A DNA stretch of 64,000 bases from JBBRYK01 sp038237665 (lineage in GTDB: Bacteria > Actinomycetota > Thermoleophilia > Gaiellales > Gaiellaceae). Made by a program: the position numbers and the translations under genes. Under the pieces are notes generated by a model, which was given only the letters and a program-made list of their open reading frames with translations, searched no databases and was not told where the DNA came from. The DNA is taken from NCBI GenBank assembly GCA_038237665.1, contig JBBRYK010000005.1:1-64000 (forward strand). The letters are read 5' to 3'. How positions within the stretch are numbered: position 1 is the first letter of the stretch; the number at the start of each line of letters is the position of its first letter. Shown here piece by piece: positions 35,589-43,348 of the stretch.

Positions 35589-36838
35589 CCGCGGAGCTGC
35601 CGCGGCTCGGTGAGCAGACCGAGCTCGGCGATGTCGCGCCGGAAGAAGAGCGATGTCGTCCAGTCTGCGACCACGCGCAGCTTTCGGGTCAGGAGCGGCA
35701 GCTGGTACAGGTGGTACGTCCGGGTGACGAACCAGCCGGGGAACCCGCGGATGTGCAGGCCGAAGACCTCGGCGATCCCCTTGAAACGGCCGAGGGTCGC
35801 CACCTGGCCGAGCATCCGGTAGCGGTACGGGCGTCGCTCTCCGCCGGCGAGGTTCCGGGCCAGCCGCCTGGCCTGGCGAAGCGCGTGCTGGCAGGTCGGG
35901 GGGTCGGGCCGATCCGGCGTCGCCGCGTTCGGGACGCGCGCGCAGTCGCCCAGCGCCCAGAGGTGCTCGTGGCCCTCGATGCGCAGGCTCTCGTCCACCC
36001 TGACCCGGCCCCGCTCGTCGAGGGGCAGCCCGAGCTCGGCGACGAGGGGATGGGCGCGCACGCCTGCTGTCCAGACGACCGTGTTCGTGAGCAGCCGGTC
36101 GCCGTCCGAGAGCACGGCTGCGTGTGGTTCCAGCTCCTCCAGCGTCGTCCCGACACGGATGTCGACCCCACGGCGTGCGAGCTGGCGGGCCGCGTAGTCG
36201 CCGAGACGCATGGGGATCTCGGGCAGGATCTTCGGGGCGGCGTCCACGAGCACCCAGTGCTGCGGCTCGTCGCGAAGTGACGGGTAGTAGCGCAACGCGT
36301 CGCGCACGAGGTCGGAGAGCTCGGCGAGCGCCTCGACGCCGGCGTAGCCGGCACCGACGAACACGAACGTCAGCTCGAGCCGGCGGTGCCCCTCCGAGGG
36401 TGCGGCGACGGCCGCCTCGAGCCTTCGGAGGACATGGTTTCGCAGGTGGATCGCATCGGCGAGGGACTTGAAGCCTAGGGCGTGCTCGGCGAGGCCCGGA
36501 ATGGGCAGCGTGCGCGACACCGCGCCGAGCGCGACGACCAGGTCCCGATAGGTGAGGGCGACGAGTCCACCCTCCGTCTCGACCTGGACGCGGCGGCGCT
36601 CGAGGTCGACCTCGAGCGCCCGCCCGAGCACGAGGTCCGCGTGCGGGCACATCATCCGGAGCGGGACGACGACGTGTCGCGGCTCGAGGGTTCCCGAGGC
36701 CGCCTCCGGCAGCATCGGGGTGTAGAGCATGAAGTTCTCGGGACTGACGATCGTTGCGCCGCGCTGCCCGAGCAGGCGCGCGACGTACCCGCCTGCGAAG
36801 CCGCCGCCGAGGATCAGGGTGCCGCCGCGCGCTTCCAA
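35585..36838 (-). CDS. ndh: Type II NADH dehydrogenase (NDH-2)
   Basis: A 417-residue two-dinucleotide-binding flavoprotein that passes electrons from NADH to quinone without pumping protons. FAD motif: LILGGGFAGGYVARLL near residue 8. NAD motif: FVFVGAGYAGVEALAEL near 160. The second FAD-binding motif is HLWALGDCARVPN (about 295-307). A C-terminal amphipathic region (PGWFVTRTYHLYQLPLL) would attach to the membrane. It starts at TTG 36838. A ferredoxin/thioredoxin reductase-like role is less likely given the NDH-2 C-terminus. Confidence 0.88.
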   Translation of the reverse strand: MEARGGTLILGGGFAGGYVARLLGQRGATIVSPENFMLYTPMLPEAASGTLEPRHVVVPLRMMCPHADLVLGRALEVDLERRRVQVETEGGLVALTYRDLVVALGAVSRTLPIPGLAEHALGFKSLADAIHLRNHVLRRLEAAVAAPSEGHRRLELTFVFVGAGYAGVEALAELSDLVRDALRYYPSLRDEPQHWVLVDAAPKILPEIPMRLGDYAARQLARRGVDIRVGTTLEELEPHAAVLSDGDRLLTNTVVWTAGVRAHPLVAELGLPLDERGRVRVDESLRIEGHEHLWALGDCARVPNAATPDRPDPPTCQHALRQARRLARNLAGGERRPYRYRMLGQVATLGRFKGIAEVFGLHIRGFPGWFVTRTYHLYQLPLLTRKLRVVADWTTSLFFRRDIAELGLLTEPRQLRG

Positions 36839-36871
36839 GCGCCTAGCATTGCACCGCGGCCGCGGAAGGAG

Positions 36872-37027
36872 TTAGAGCCTGCGGCGGCTGTCGGAGAAGA
36901 AGAAGACGATCAGCCAGACCAGCGCGGCGATCACCGCGAGGATGAACAGCCACTTGACGATTACGATCGCGAGCCAGATGAACAACGCGACCGCCAAGGC
37001 GATCAGGATCAGCAGCGCGATCGGCAC
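36872..37027 (-). CDS. Small hydrophobic membrane protein
   Basis: A 51-residue frame from GTG 37027 to TAA 36872, almost entirely hydrophobic: two predicted membrane helices (PIALLILIALAVALFIWLAI and LFILAVIAALVWLIVFFF) joined by VIVK, ending in the basic tail SDSRRRL. Similar tiny proteins are common in actinobacteria, often annotated as hydrophobic or lmo0937-like, with no known function. Codon use is GC-rich and the amino-acid pattern is not what chance would give. It sits alone between ndh and mrfA, both on the same strand. Confidence 0.7.
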   Translation of the reverse strand: MPIALLILIALAVALFIWLAIVIVKWLFILAVIAALVWLIVFFFSDSRRRL

Positions 37028-37115
37028 GCTTCGATCCTAGCCACGGATCCCCCCTTACACATTCGCAACGGGGTCCACACCCCGTTACGAGATCGTGACG
37101 CGGAGCGCGCGGAAG

Positions 37116-39356
37116 TCAGGCGCCGTCGCCCATCCGCCGGAGCAAAGTGAGGGCGCCGCGCTTGTCGAGCGGCTCGTTCAGGTTTCCGCACTTCGGGCTC
37201 TGGACGCACGAGGGGCAGCCGTGGTCGCACGGGCACCCGGCGAGGAGCTTCGCCGTGTCGCCGACCCAGCCCTCGAATTGCTCGAACCCGCGCTCGGTGA
37301 TGCCGACACCGCCCGGATGCCCGTCGTAGACGAAGATCGTCGGCCGCCCGGTCTGGAAATGCAGGTTCGTCGACAGGCCGCCGATGTCCCAGCGATCGCA
37401 CATTGCCCAGAGTGGCAACAGTGCGATCAGCGCGTGCTCGGCCGCGTGCAGCGTGCCCAGCAGCACAGGCATGTGCTCGAGGGCCCGGAGCTGCTCCGGC
37501 TCCGGGCAGAACCAGACCGCCTCGGTCTCGAACACCGTCTCGGGGAGGTCTAGCGGGTTGAGGTCGACCGCTTCCTGGGTCTGGATCGACTTACGCTGAT
37601 ACGCGACGACCTGTTCCGAGACGGACACGGCCCCGAAGGACAGCTCGAGGCCGAGCCGCGGCTCCACGCGGGCGGGCTCGACGATCGTCGTTGCCGTCTC
37701 CTTCTTGACCTGCGTGTAGTAGTCGCCGTCGAAGGGACGGACGAGGGCGGTTCGCAGCTCGAGGTCGAGCTTTGTGACGAGGTACGCCTGCCCCAGGTGG
37801 AGGTAGACAGCGCCCTCGTGGACGGTCGAGTAGGCCCGCGCCCGTTCGACCAGGCCGAGCAGCGAACCCGTGTCCAGGTCGACCACGGTGAAAGCGTCGG
37901 CCTCCGCCGAGCGAAGCGACACCCGTGCCGCGGGGTAGTCACGGCCGGCCCAGACGAACCCCGCCTTCGTGTGTCGTAGCTCCGGCAGAAGCTCCGCCCG
38001 TTCGAGTGCCCGATCGCCCAGGACTGCACGATCCCTGTCATCGAGGGGGGCCTCGAACGCTGCCGCGAGAACGTGCCCGTCGAGGACGCGCACGTTCTCG
38101 TGGTCGAGGATGGCAGCCTCGACCCGCCGGCCGAGCAGCGTCTCCGGCTCGCGCATGAAGTACTGGTCGAGGGCGTCCTCGCTCGCCACGAGCACCGCGA
38201 GGCCGTGCCCGCGCCGCCCCGCGCGGCCCCACTGCTGACGCAGGCTGGCAACGGTGCCGGGGAACCCGACCGACAGGACGCAGTCGAGCAGCCCGACGTC
38301 GATGCCCAGCTCGAGCGCGTCGGTCGCACTCACGCCGAGCAATTCGCCCTCGACGAGCCTTCGCTCGATCTCCCGCCGCTGCTGAGGCGTGTAGCCCGCG
38401 CGGTAGGGCGAGAGCCGCGACGCCAGCTCCGCGTCGAGCCGCTCCGCCGTGAAACGGTGGATCAGCTCGGCGGCCTTGCGGCTCTTGGCGAAGCAGAGCG
38501 TCCGCAGGCCACGCTCGACGAGCGTTGCCATCAGCCGGGACGCCTCGCCCAGCGGGCTCGCGCGCAGCCCGAGCTCGTCGTCCAGCAGCTCCGGGTTCCA
38601 CAGCGCAATCGTCCGTTCGGCCCGCGGCGCCGCGTCACGCTCGACGACCGTCGCCTCGACGCCGACCAGCGAGTGCACGAGCTCGCCCGGGTTGGCGATC
38701 GTCGCCGAGGCAAGCAGAAACTGCGGCTCGGCTCCGTACACCCCCGCGAGCCGCCGCAGCCGCCGCAGCACGTTTCCGACCTGCGAGCCGAACACGCCGC
38801 GGTAGACGTGGGCCTCGTCGACCACCACGTAGCGCAGGTTGGCCAGCATGTCCCCCCACCGGTCGTGGTGGGGCAGCACGCCGACGTGAAGCATGTCCGG
38901 GTTGGTCAGGATCGCATTCGCCCACTTGCGGATCTGCCAGCGCCGGTCCGTCGGCGTGTCGCCGTCGTAGATCGCCGGCCGGACCGACCGGACGCCGTAC
39001 GCGGCGAGAGCTCGCGCCTGGTCCTGAGCTAGCGCCTTCGTCGGATACAGGTAGAGCACGCGCTGCTTGGGCTCTCGCGCCAGCGCGTCCAGCACCGGCA
39101 GGTTGAAGGCGAGCGTCTTGCCAGAGGCCGTGCCCGTCGCGACGACGACATGCTCCCCACGAGCGGCCGCTTCCCAGGCCTCGAGCTGGTGGGCGTAGAG
39201 CGACCCGACGCCCGCTGCGCTCAGCGCTTTGGCGACCTTCTGGTCGAGCTCCTCGGGGAACGGGTACGACCGCGCGCTCCGCGCAGGCTCGCCGCCCAGG
39301 TAGGCGACCTGCTCCGCCTCGAGCAGGTCTTCCCAGAGCGCAGGTGCGACCGTCAA
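37116..39356 (-). CDS. mrfA: DEAH-box helicase with Zn-binding DUF1998 domain (MrfA/YprA-like)
   Basis: A 746-residue superfamily 2 helicase. Walker A is ATGTASGKTLAFNLP (about 70-84) and the DEAH box is VVVDEAHVYRG. The helicase C-terminal domain has GRAGRRGHGLAV. The final segment (about 600-746, DUF1998) carries a Cys cluster (CPCDHGCPSCVQSPKC). The B. subtilis homologue MrfA repairs mitomycin C adducts. The start is TTG 39356, sharing TTGA with the stop of the upstream methyltransferase remnant. It belongs with ligD and polX as repair functions. Confidence 0.88.
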   Translation of the reverse strand: MTVAPALWEDLLEAEQVAYLGGEPARSARSYPFPEELDQKVAKALSAAGVGSLYAHQLEAWEAAARGEHVVVATGTASGKTLAFNLPVLDALAREPKQRVLYLYPTKALAQDQARALAAYGVRSVRPAIYDGDTPTDRRWQIRKWANAILTNPDMLHVGVLPHHDRWGDMLANLRYVVVDEAHVYRGVFGSQVGNVLRRLRRLAGVYGAEPQFLLASATIANPGELVHSLVGVEATVVERDAAPRAERTIALWNPELLDDELGLRASPLGEASRLMATLVERGLRTLCFAKSRKAAELIHRFTAERLDAELASRLSPYRAGYTPQQRREIERRLVEGELLGVSATDALELGIDVGLLDCVLSVGFPGTVASLRQQWGRAGRRGHGLAVLVASEDALDQYFMREPETLLGRRVEAAILDHENVRVLDGHVLAAAFEAPLDDRDRAVLGDRALERAELLPELRHTKAGFVWAGRDYPAARVSLRSAEADAFTVVDLDTGSLLGLVERARAYSTVHEGAVYLHLGQAYLVTKLDLELRTALVRPFDGDYYTQVKKETATTIVEPARVEPRLGLELSFGAVSVSEQVVAYQRKSIQTQEAVDLNPLDLPETVFETEAVWFCPEPEQLRALEHMPVLLGTLHAAEHALIALLPLWAMCDRWDIGGLSTNLHFQTGRPTIFVYDGHPGGVGITERGFEQFEGWVGDTAKLLAGCPCDHGCPSCVQSPKCGNLNEPLDKRGALTLLRRMGDGA

Positions 39357-39648
39357 GTGCGTGCCGCCAGGGCGACGATGTGCGGGTACTCGAGTGTCCC
39401 GGCAACCGGCTCCTCGAAGCGCTCGAGCCGGAAGCCGGCGTCGAACGAGCCGCCGTCGAAGGGCACGTCTTTGCAGTCTGCGCGGACGACGTCACACCCC
39501 CGCTCGCGTGCCAGCCGGAGCTGGCCTTCCGAGACGTCGACGCCGCTCGTCGTCCAGCCCGCCTCGGCGGCGGCGAGCATGTTCAGACCGCCTCCGCAGC
39601 CGATGTCGAGCCGTCGTACCACTGGGCGATTCCGTCGTAGGCGGTCAC
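39353..39648 (-). pseudogene. Remnant of a SAM-dependent methyltransferase
   Basis: The piece begins at GTG 39648 with TAYDGIAQWYD, the usual start of a class I methyltransferase. It runs into TGA after a frame change, while another frame continues from RRLDIGCGGGLNMLAAAEAG (SAM motif) through GVDVSEGQLRLARERG and VPFDGGSFDAGF, then jumps to a typical C-terminus (FRLERFEEPV, YPHIVALAAR). Such enzymes have about 200-250 residues; only some 95 codons remain. At least two segments are missing. The last codons overlap the mrfA start. Confidence 0.75.
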
Positions 39649-39666
39649 GAATTCGATAATGCCAGC

Positions 39667-40431
39667 ATGGTTGCGCGCTGCCTCACGATCGCAGGCTCGG
39701 ACTCCGGCGGCGGAGCAGGGATCCAGGCCGACCTGAAGGCCTTTGCGGCGGCGGGTTGCTACGGGATGAGCGCGATCGTCGCGCTGACCGCGCAGAACAC
39801 TCGTGAGGTCCGGTCCGTGCACGAGGCTCCGCCCGACTTCGTGCGCGAGCAGCTGGAGGCGGTCTTCGAGGACATCGGGGTCGACGCGGCCAAGACCGGG
39901 ATGCTCTTCTCCCGCCGGACGATCGAAACCGTTGCCGGCTTTCTGGCGGAGCACCCCGTCCCACTCGTGGTCGACCCGGTGATGGTCGCCAGCTCCGGTG
40001 CCCGGCTCCTCCAGGCTGACGCGGTCGAGACGCTCGTGGCACAGCTCTTCCCGCTCGCGACGGTCGTGACGCCGAACCTGCCCGAAGCCCGCGCGCTCGT
40101 CGGTGAGGGCGAGCCGGCGGAGCTGGCCAGGCGGATCCACGAGCTCGGCGCGGCCGCGGTCATCGTCACGGGGGGCCACGCGGACGAGCCCGCCGACGTG
40201 CTTTACGACGGCCGCGAAGTAGTCGCTATCCGGGTGGCGCGGCACGAGAGCGGGGCGACGCACGGTGCGGGCTGCACCCACTCGGCCACGCTCGCAGCCC
40301 TGCTCGCCCGAGGGTTCTCGCTGCAGGACGCGGCCTTCGAGGCCGCTCGCGTCGCTTCGGAGGCAGTGGAGCACGGCCTCGCCGGGCTCGGCGCCGGCGA
40401 GGGCCCCGTCGACGTTCTTCGCCTCGCGTGA
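39667..40431 (+). CDS. thiD: Hydroxymethylpyrimidine/phosphomethylpyrimidine kinase
   Basis: A 254-residue ribokinase-fold kinase phosphorylating HMP and HMP-P in thiamine synthesis. The N-terminus CLTIAGSDSGGGAGIQADLK is diagnostic. AAKTGMLFS, VDPVMVASSGARLL and the anion-hole region THGAGCTHSATLAALLA (here GAGC replaces the more usual GTGC) are present. It starts at ATG 39667 and ends in GTGA shared with thiL. No TPP riboswitch is visible in the 18 bp upstream. Confidence 0.95.
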   Translation: MVARCLTIAGSDSGGGAGIQADLKAFAAAGCYGMSAIVALTAQNTREVRSVHEAPPDFVREQLEAVFEDIGVDAAKTGMLFSRRTIETVAGFLAEHPVPLVVDPVMVASSGARLLQADAVETLVAQLFPLATVVTPNLPEARALVGEGEPAELARRIHELGAAAVIVTGGHADEPADVLYDGREVVAIRVARHESGATHGAGCTHSATLAALLARGFSLQDAAFEAARVASEAVEHGLAGLGAGEGPVDVLRLA

Positions 40432-41243
40432 GCCTGCTCGACGTGGGCGAGGAAGGCTTTCTGGCCGAGCTTCGGCGTCTCGGCCTCGCCCGGCTGATCG
40501 AGGACGACGCTGCCCTCTTGGCCGGGGGCGTCGTCGCGACCGCGGACGTCCTCGTCGAGGGCGTTCACTTCCTCCTCGACAGGATCTCATGGCGTGACCT
40601 CGGCTTTCGCGCCGCGGCGGTGAACCTGAGCGACCTCGCCGCCAGCGGCGCGCGGCCGGACGGCCTGCTCGTCGTGCTCGGAGCGCCGGCCCAGACGATG
40701 GCGGAGGACGTACTCGCGATGTACGAAGGCCTGGCCGAAGCGGGCGTGCCCGTCGTGGGGGGCGACACGTCGCTCGCCAACCGCCTCTTCGTCAGCGTGA
40801 CGGCGCTCGGCCGCTCCGAACGGGTCCCGGGGCGGGGCGGCGCCCGTCCAGGTGATGCCGTCGTCGTCACCGGCGCGCTCGGAGCGTCCGGCGCCGCTTT
40901 TCGTGCCGGCCGCTACGTCCGCCCACCGCTTCGCCTGGCCGAAGGCCGGGAGCTCGCCGCGCACGCTCACGCGCTGACCGACATCTCCGACGGCCTCGCG
41001 GTCGATGCCGGCCACCTCGCCTCGCGCTCGGGCTGCCGGCTGGAGATCGAGCTCGAGCGCGTCCCGCTGGCAGAGGGCGCCGAGCTCCGGGACCTCTCCT
41101 TCGGCGAGGACTACGAGCTGCTCGCGGCCGTCGAGGATCCCGGGCGGTTCAGGGTGATCGGCCGCTGCGTCGAGGGCGAGGGGGCGGCCTTCACGCTCGC
41201 GGGCGAGCCGTACGAGCTGACGGGCTACCGGCACTTCGGCTAA
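40428..41243 (+). CDS. thiL: Thiamine-monophosphate kinase
   Basis: A 271-residue ThiL of the AIR-synthase fold, making thiamine pyrophosphate from thiamine phosphate. Conserved parts are EDDAALL, ATADVLVEGVHF, NLSDLAASGARP, VVGGDTS, TDISDGLAVDAGHLA and the C-terminal LSFGEDYELL. It is shorter than the usual 310-330 residues, mainly between ALGRS and the C-terminal domain. The GTG start overlaps thiD. The pair forms the last kinase steps; other thiamine genes are not in the window. Confidence 0.93.
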   Translation: MSLLDVGEEGFLAELRRLGLARLIEDDAALLAGGVVATADVLVEGVHFLLDRISWRDLGFRAAAVNLSDLAASGARPDGLLVVLGAPAQTMAEDVLAMYEGLAEAGVPVVGGDTSLANRLFVSVTALGRSERVPGRGGARPGDAVVVTGALGASGAAFRAGRYVRPPLRLAEGRELAAHAHALTDISDGLAVDAGHLASRSGCRLEIELERVPLAEGAELRDLSFGEDYELLAAVEDPGRFRVIGRCVEGEGAAFTLAGEPYELTGYRHFG

Positions 41244-41287
41244 TCGCTTGCAGAACCGGTGTCGGACGGGCACCGTAGAGGAGACGG

Positions 41288-42334
41288 ATGGCGCGCTTTG
41301 TCATCAGACGAGTCCTGTGGGCGGGGGCGCTGTTCCTCGTCGTCACGTTTGCCGTCTACGTCCTCTACTTCATCCTGCCCACCGACCGCTCGCGCTTCAT
41401 CAGGCGGACCGAGGCGAACCCGACGGAGGTTCGCGAGGCACTCCGGATCAACGGCCCGATCTACAAGGAGTACGGCACCTTCGTCTGGAACATCGTCCGC
41501 CACGGCTTCGTCGGGTACTCGTTCGTCAATCGCGAGGCCGTGACCTCGAAGATCGGCCGCGCCCTGCCGATCACCGCGTCGCTCGTCATCGGCGGCGTCC
41601 TGTTCTGGCTCGCGATCGCCGTCCCCGTGGGGATTCTCTCGGCCATCCGGCCACGCTCGCTCTTAGACAGGGTGGCGATGATCCTCGTCCTGCTCGGCAT
41701 CTCGGCCCATCCGGTCTGGATCGGCCTGATGGCTTCCTACCTGCTCGGCTTCAAGCTGCACGTGATGCCGCTGGGCGGCTACTGCTCGGTCTTCGACCCG
41801 ACCGTCGGCTGCGGCGGCCCCGTGCAGTGGGCGTACCACATGCTCCTGCCCTGGCTGACCTTCGCCGCCTATTTCGCCGCCGTGTACGCGCGCATGATTC
41901 GCGCCTCGGTCCTCGAGTCGCTGGACGAGGACTACGTGCGGACGGCCCGCGCCAAGGGCGCGCCCGAGCACAAGGTCCTGCGGAAGCACGTTCTCCGCAA
42001 CGCGTTGCTGCCCGTCGTGACGATGCTCGGGATGGACATGGGGATCGCCTTCGGCGGCGCGCTCTTCGTCGAGACCGCGTTCGGGCTCAACGGGCTCGGC
42101 CTGCTCATCCGGAGGGCGCTCCAGCAGCAGGACCTACCGGTGATTCTCGGGGTAACCGTCTGCGCCACGACCGCGATCCTGCTCTTCAACATGGTCGTCG
42201 ACATCCTCTACGCGTACATGGACCCCCGGATCGGCATCCGTCAGGGCCGCGGGCTGCACGCAGAGTCGCGGGAGGTTCCGTCCCGCTCGTCTCAGCCGGC
42301 GCTCGTCAGCCAGGGCGCCCAGACCCTCTCGTAG
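41288..42334 (+). CDS. ABC transporter permease, dipeptide/oligopeptide (DppB) type
   Basis: A 348-residue inner-membrane permease with about six spans. Span 1 is FVIRRVLWAGALFLVVTFAVYVLYF. The EAA loop that contacts the ATPase reads DEDYVRTARAKGAPEHKVL, and the end has NGLGLLIRRALQQQDLPVI. These are typical of peptide/nickel transporters. No partner permease, ATPase or binding protein is nearby, so it is an orphan in this window. The last 40 residues are polar and overlap convergent trxA by 43 bases. AGGAG precedes the ATG. Confidence 0.85.
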   Translation: MARFVIRRVLWAGALFLVVTFAVYVLYFILPTDRSRFIRRTEANPTEVREALRINGPIYKEYGTFVWNIVRHGFVGYSFVNREAVTSKIGRALPITASLVIGGVLFWLAIAVPVGILSAIRPRSLLDRVAMILVLLGISAHPVWIGLMASYLLGFKLHVMPLGGYCSVFDPTVGCGGPVQWAYHMLLPWLTFAAYFAAVYARMIRASVLESLDEDYVRTARAKGAPEHKVLRKHVLRNALLPVVTMLGMDMGIAFGGALFVETAFGLNGLGLLIRRALQQQDLPVILGVTVCATTAILLFNMVVDILYAYMDPRIGIRQGRGLHAESREVPSRSSQPALVSQGAQTLS

Positions 42335-42618
42335 TGCGACCGCGGCCGGGCGCCGACGACCGTCTCCCTCGCTTCCCCGCCCTGGAAGAGGATCGCGGTG
42401 GGGATGGAGAGCACGCCGAACCGGGACGCGTTCAGCGGATGGTCGTCGATGTTCACCTTCGTGAAGACGACGCGGCCCTCGTGCTCGTCCTCGAGCTGCT
42501 CGAGGATTCCGGTCACCGCGTGGCAGGGGCCGCACCACGGCGCCCAGAAGTCGACCACGACCGGGAGGTCCGACTGGAGGACGTCCCGGTCGAACGTTTC
42601 GTCGGTGACCTCGAACAT
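42292..42618 (-). CDS. trxA: Thioredoxin
   Basis: A 108-residue thioredoxin with the redox site WCGPC (residues 28-32) in VVVDFWAPWCGPC and the cis-Pro loop GVLSIPTAILFQGGE. It reduces protein disulfides in the cytoplasm. The start ATG 42618 is taken because it gives a family-length protein; the open frame upstream runs into the glycosyltransferase gene. Its end overlaps the convergent permease. Confidence 0.93.
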   Translation of the reverse strand: MFEVTDETFDRDVLQSDLPVVVDFWAPWCGPCHAVTGILEQLEDEHEGRVVFTKVNIDDHPLNASRFGVLSIPTAILFQGGEARETVVGARPRSHYERVWAPWLTSAG

Positions 42619-42626
42619 GGAGACAG

Positions 42627-43343
42627 TTATAGACGTCCGGCCAGGGCACGGAGCCGTAGCGCCGGCACCTGCCGGGCAGCCTCGAGCACGATCCGGCCGC
42701 TCATCTTCGAGGTTCCGGCCTCGCGGTCGGAGAACGTGATCGGCACCTCGATGACCCGGAAGCCGGCGCGCAGGGCGCGGTACGTCGTCTCGATCTGGAA
42801 CGCGTAGCCGAGCGACGAGATGCCGTCCAGGTCGATCCGCTCGAGCACGGCACGGCGATAGCACTTGAAGCCGCCGGTGAGGTCGCGGACCGGGACGCCG
42901 AGCAGGACGCGGGCATAGAACGAACCCGCCCAGGAGACGAAGCGCCGTCCGGCGCCCCAGCTCACGACCGAGCCGCCCGGGATGTAGCGGGAGCCGAGCA
43001 CGAGGTCGGCGTTCGCAGCCTCGGCGAGGAGACGGGGGACGTCTGCCGGATCGTGCGAGAAGTCGCAGTCCATCTCGAGAATCAGCTCCGCGCCGTCCGC
43101 GAGCGCGCGCCTGAACCCGGCCAGGTAGGCAGGCCCGAGGCCCTCCTTCTCCCTGCGGTGGAGGACGTCGACAAAGCCGAGGTCGGCGGCGAGCCGGTCG
43201 GCCAGCTCCCCCGTCCCGTCGGGTGAGGCGTCGTCGATGACGAGGACGCGGCCGTCTGGAGGGAGGACTGCAGCCAGCGCCTTGAGCATCGGCTCCAGGT
43301 TCTCGCGCTCGTTGTAAGTTGGAAGACAGATGACCGGTTTCAT
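42627..43343 (-). CDS. Polyprenol-monophosphate mannosyltransferase-like glycosyltransferase (GT2)
   Basis: A 238-residue GT-A glycosyltransferase. VICLPTYNERENLEPML is the N-terminal donor-site strand. VIDDASPDGTGELAD and MDCDFSHDP (metal-binding DxD) follow. ADLVLGSRYIPGG and LTGGFKCYRRAVLE match dolichyl/polyprenyl-phosphate mannose synthases. It lacks a C-terminal membrane domain, as in actinobacterial Ppm1 catalytic subunits, so it would charge a lipid carrier for envelope mannosylation. It starts at ATG 43343, five bases from divergent polX. Confidence 0.88.
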   Translation of the reverse strand: MKPVICLPTYNERENLEPMLKALAAVLPPDGRVLVIDDASPDGTGELADRLAADLGFVDVLHRREKEGLGPAYLAGFRRALADGAELILEMDCDFSHDPADVPRLLAEAANADLVLGSRYIPGGSVVSWGAGRRFVSWAGSFYARVLLGVPVRDLTGGFKCYRRAVLERIDLDGISSLGYAFQIETTYRALRAGFRVIEVPITFSDREAGTSKMSGRIVLEAARQVPALRLRALAGRL

Positions 43344-43348
43344 GCCGC

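Noticed and set aside
39600..39667. TPP riboswitch before thiD
   Set aside because: Only 18 bases separate thiD from the remnant gene, and no CUGAGA-type core was seen.
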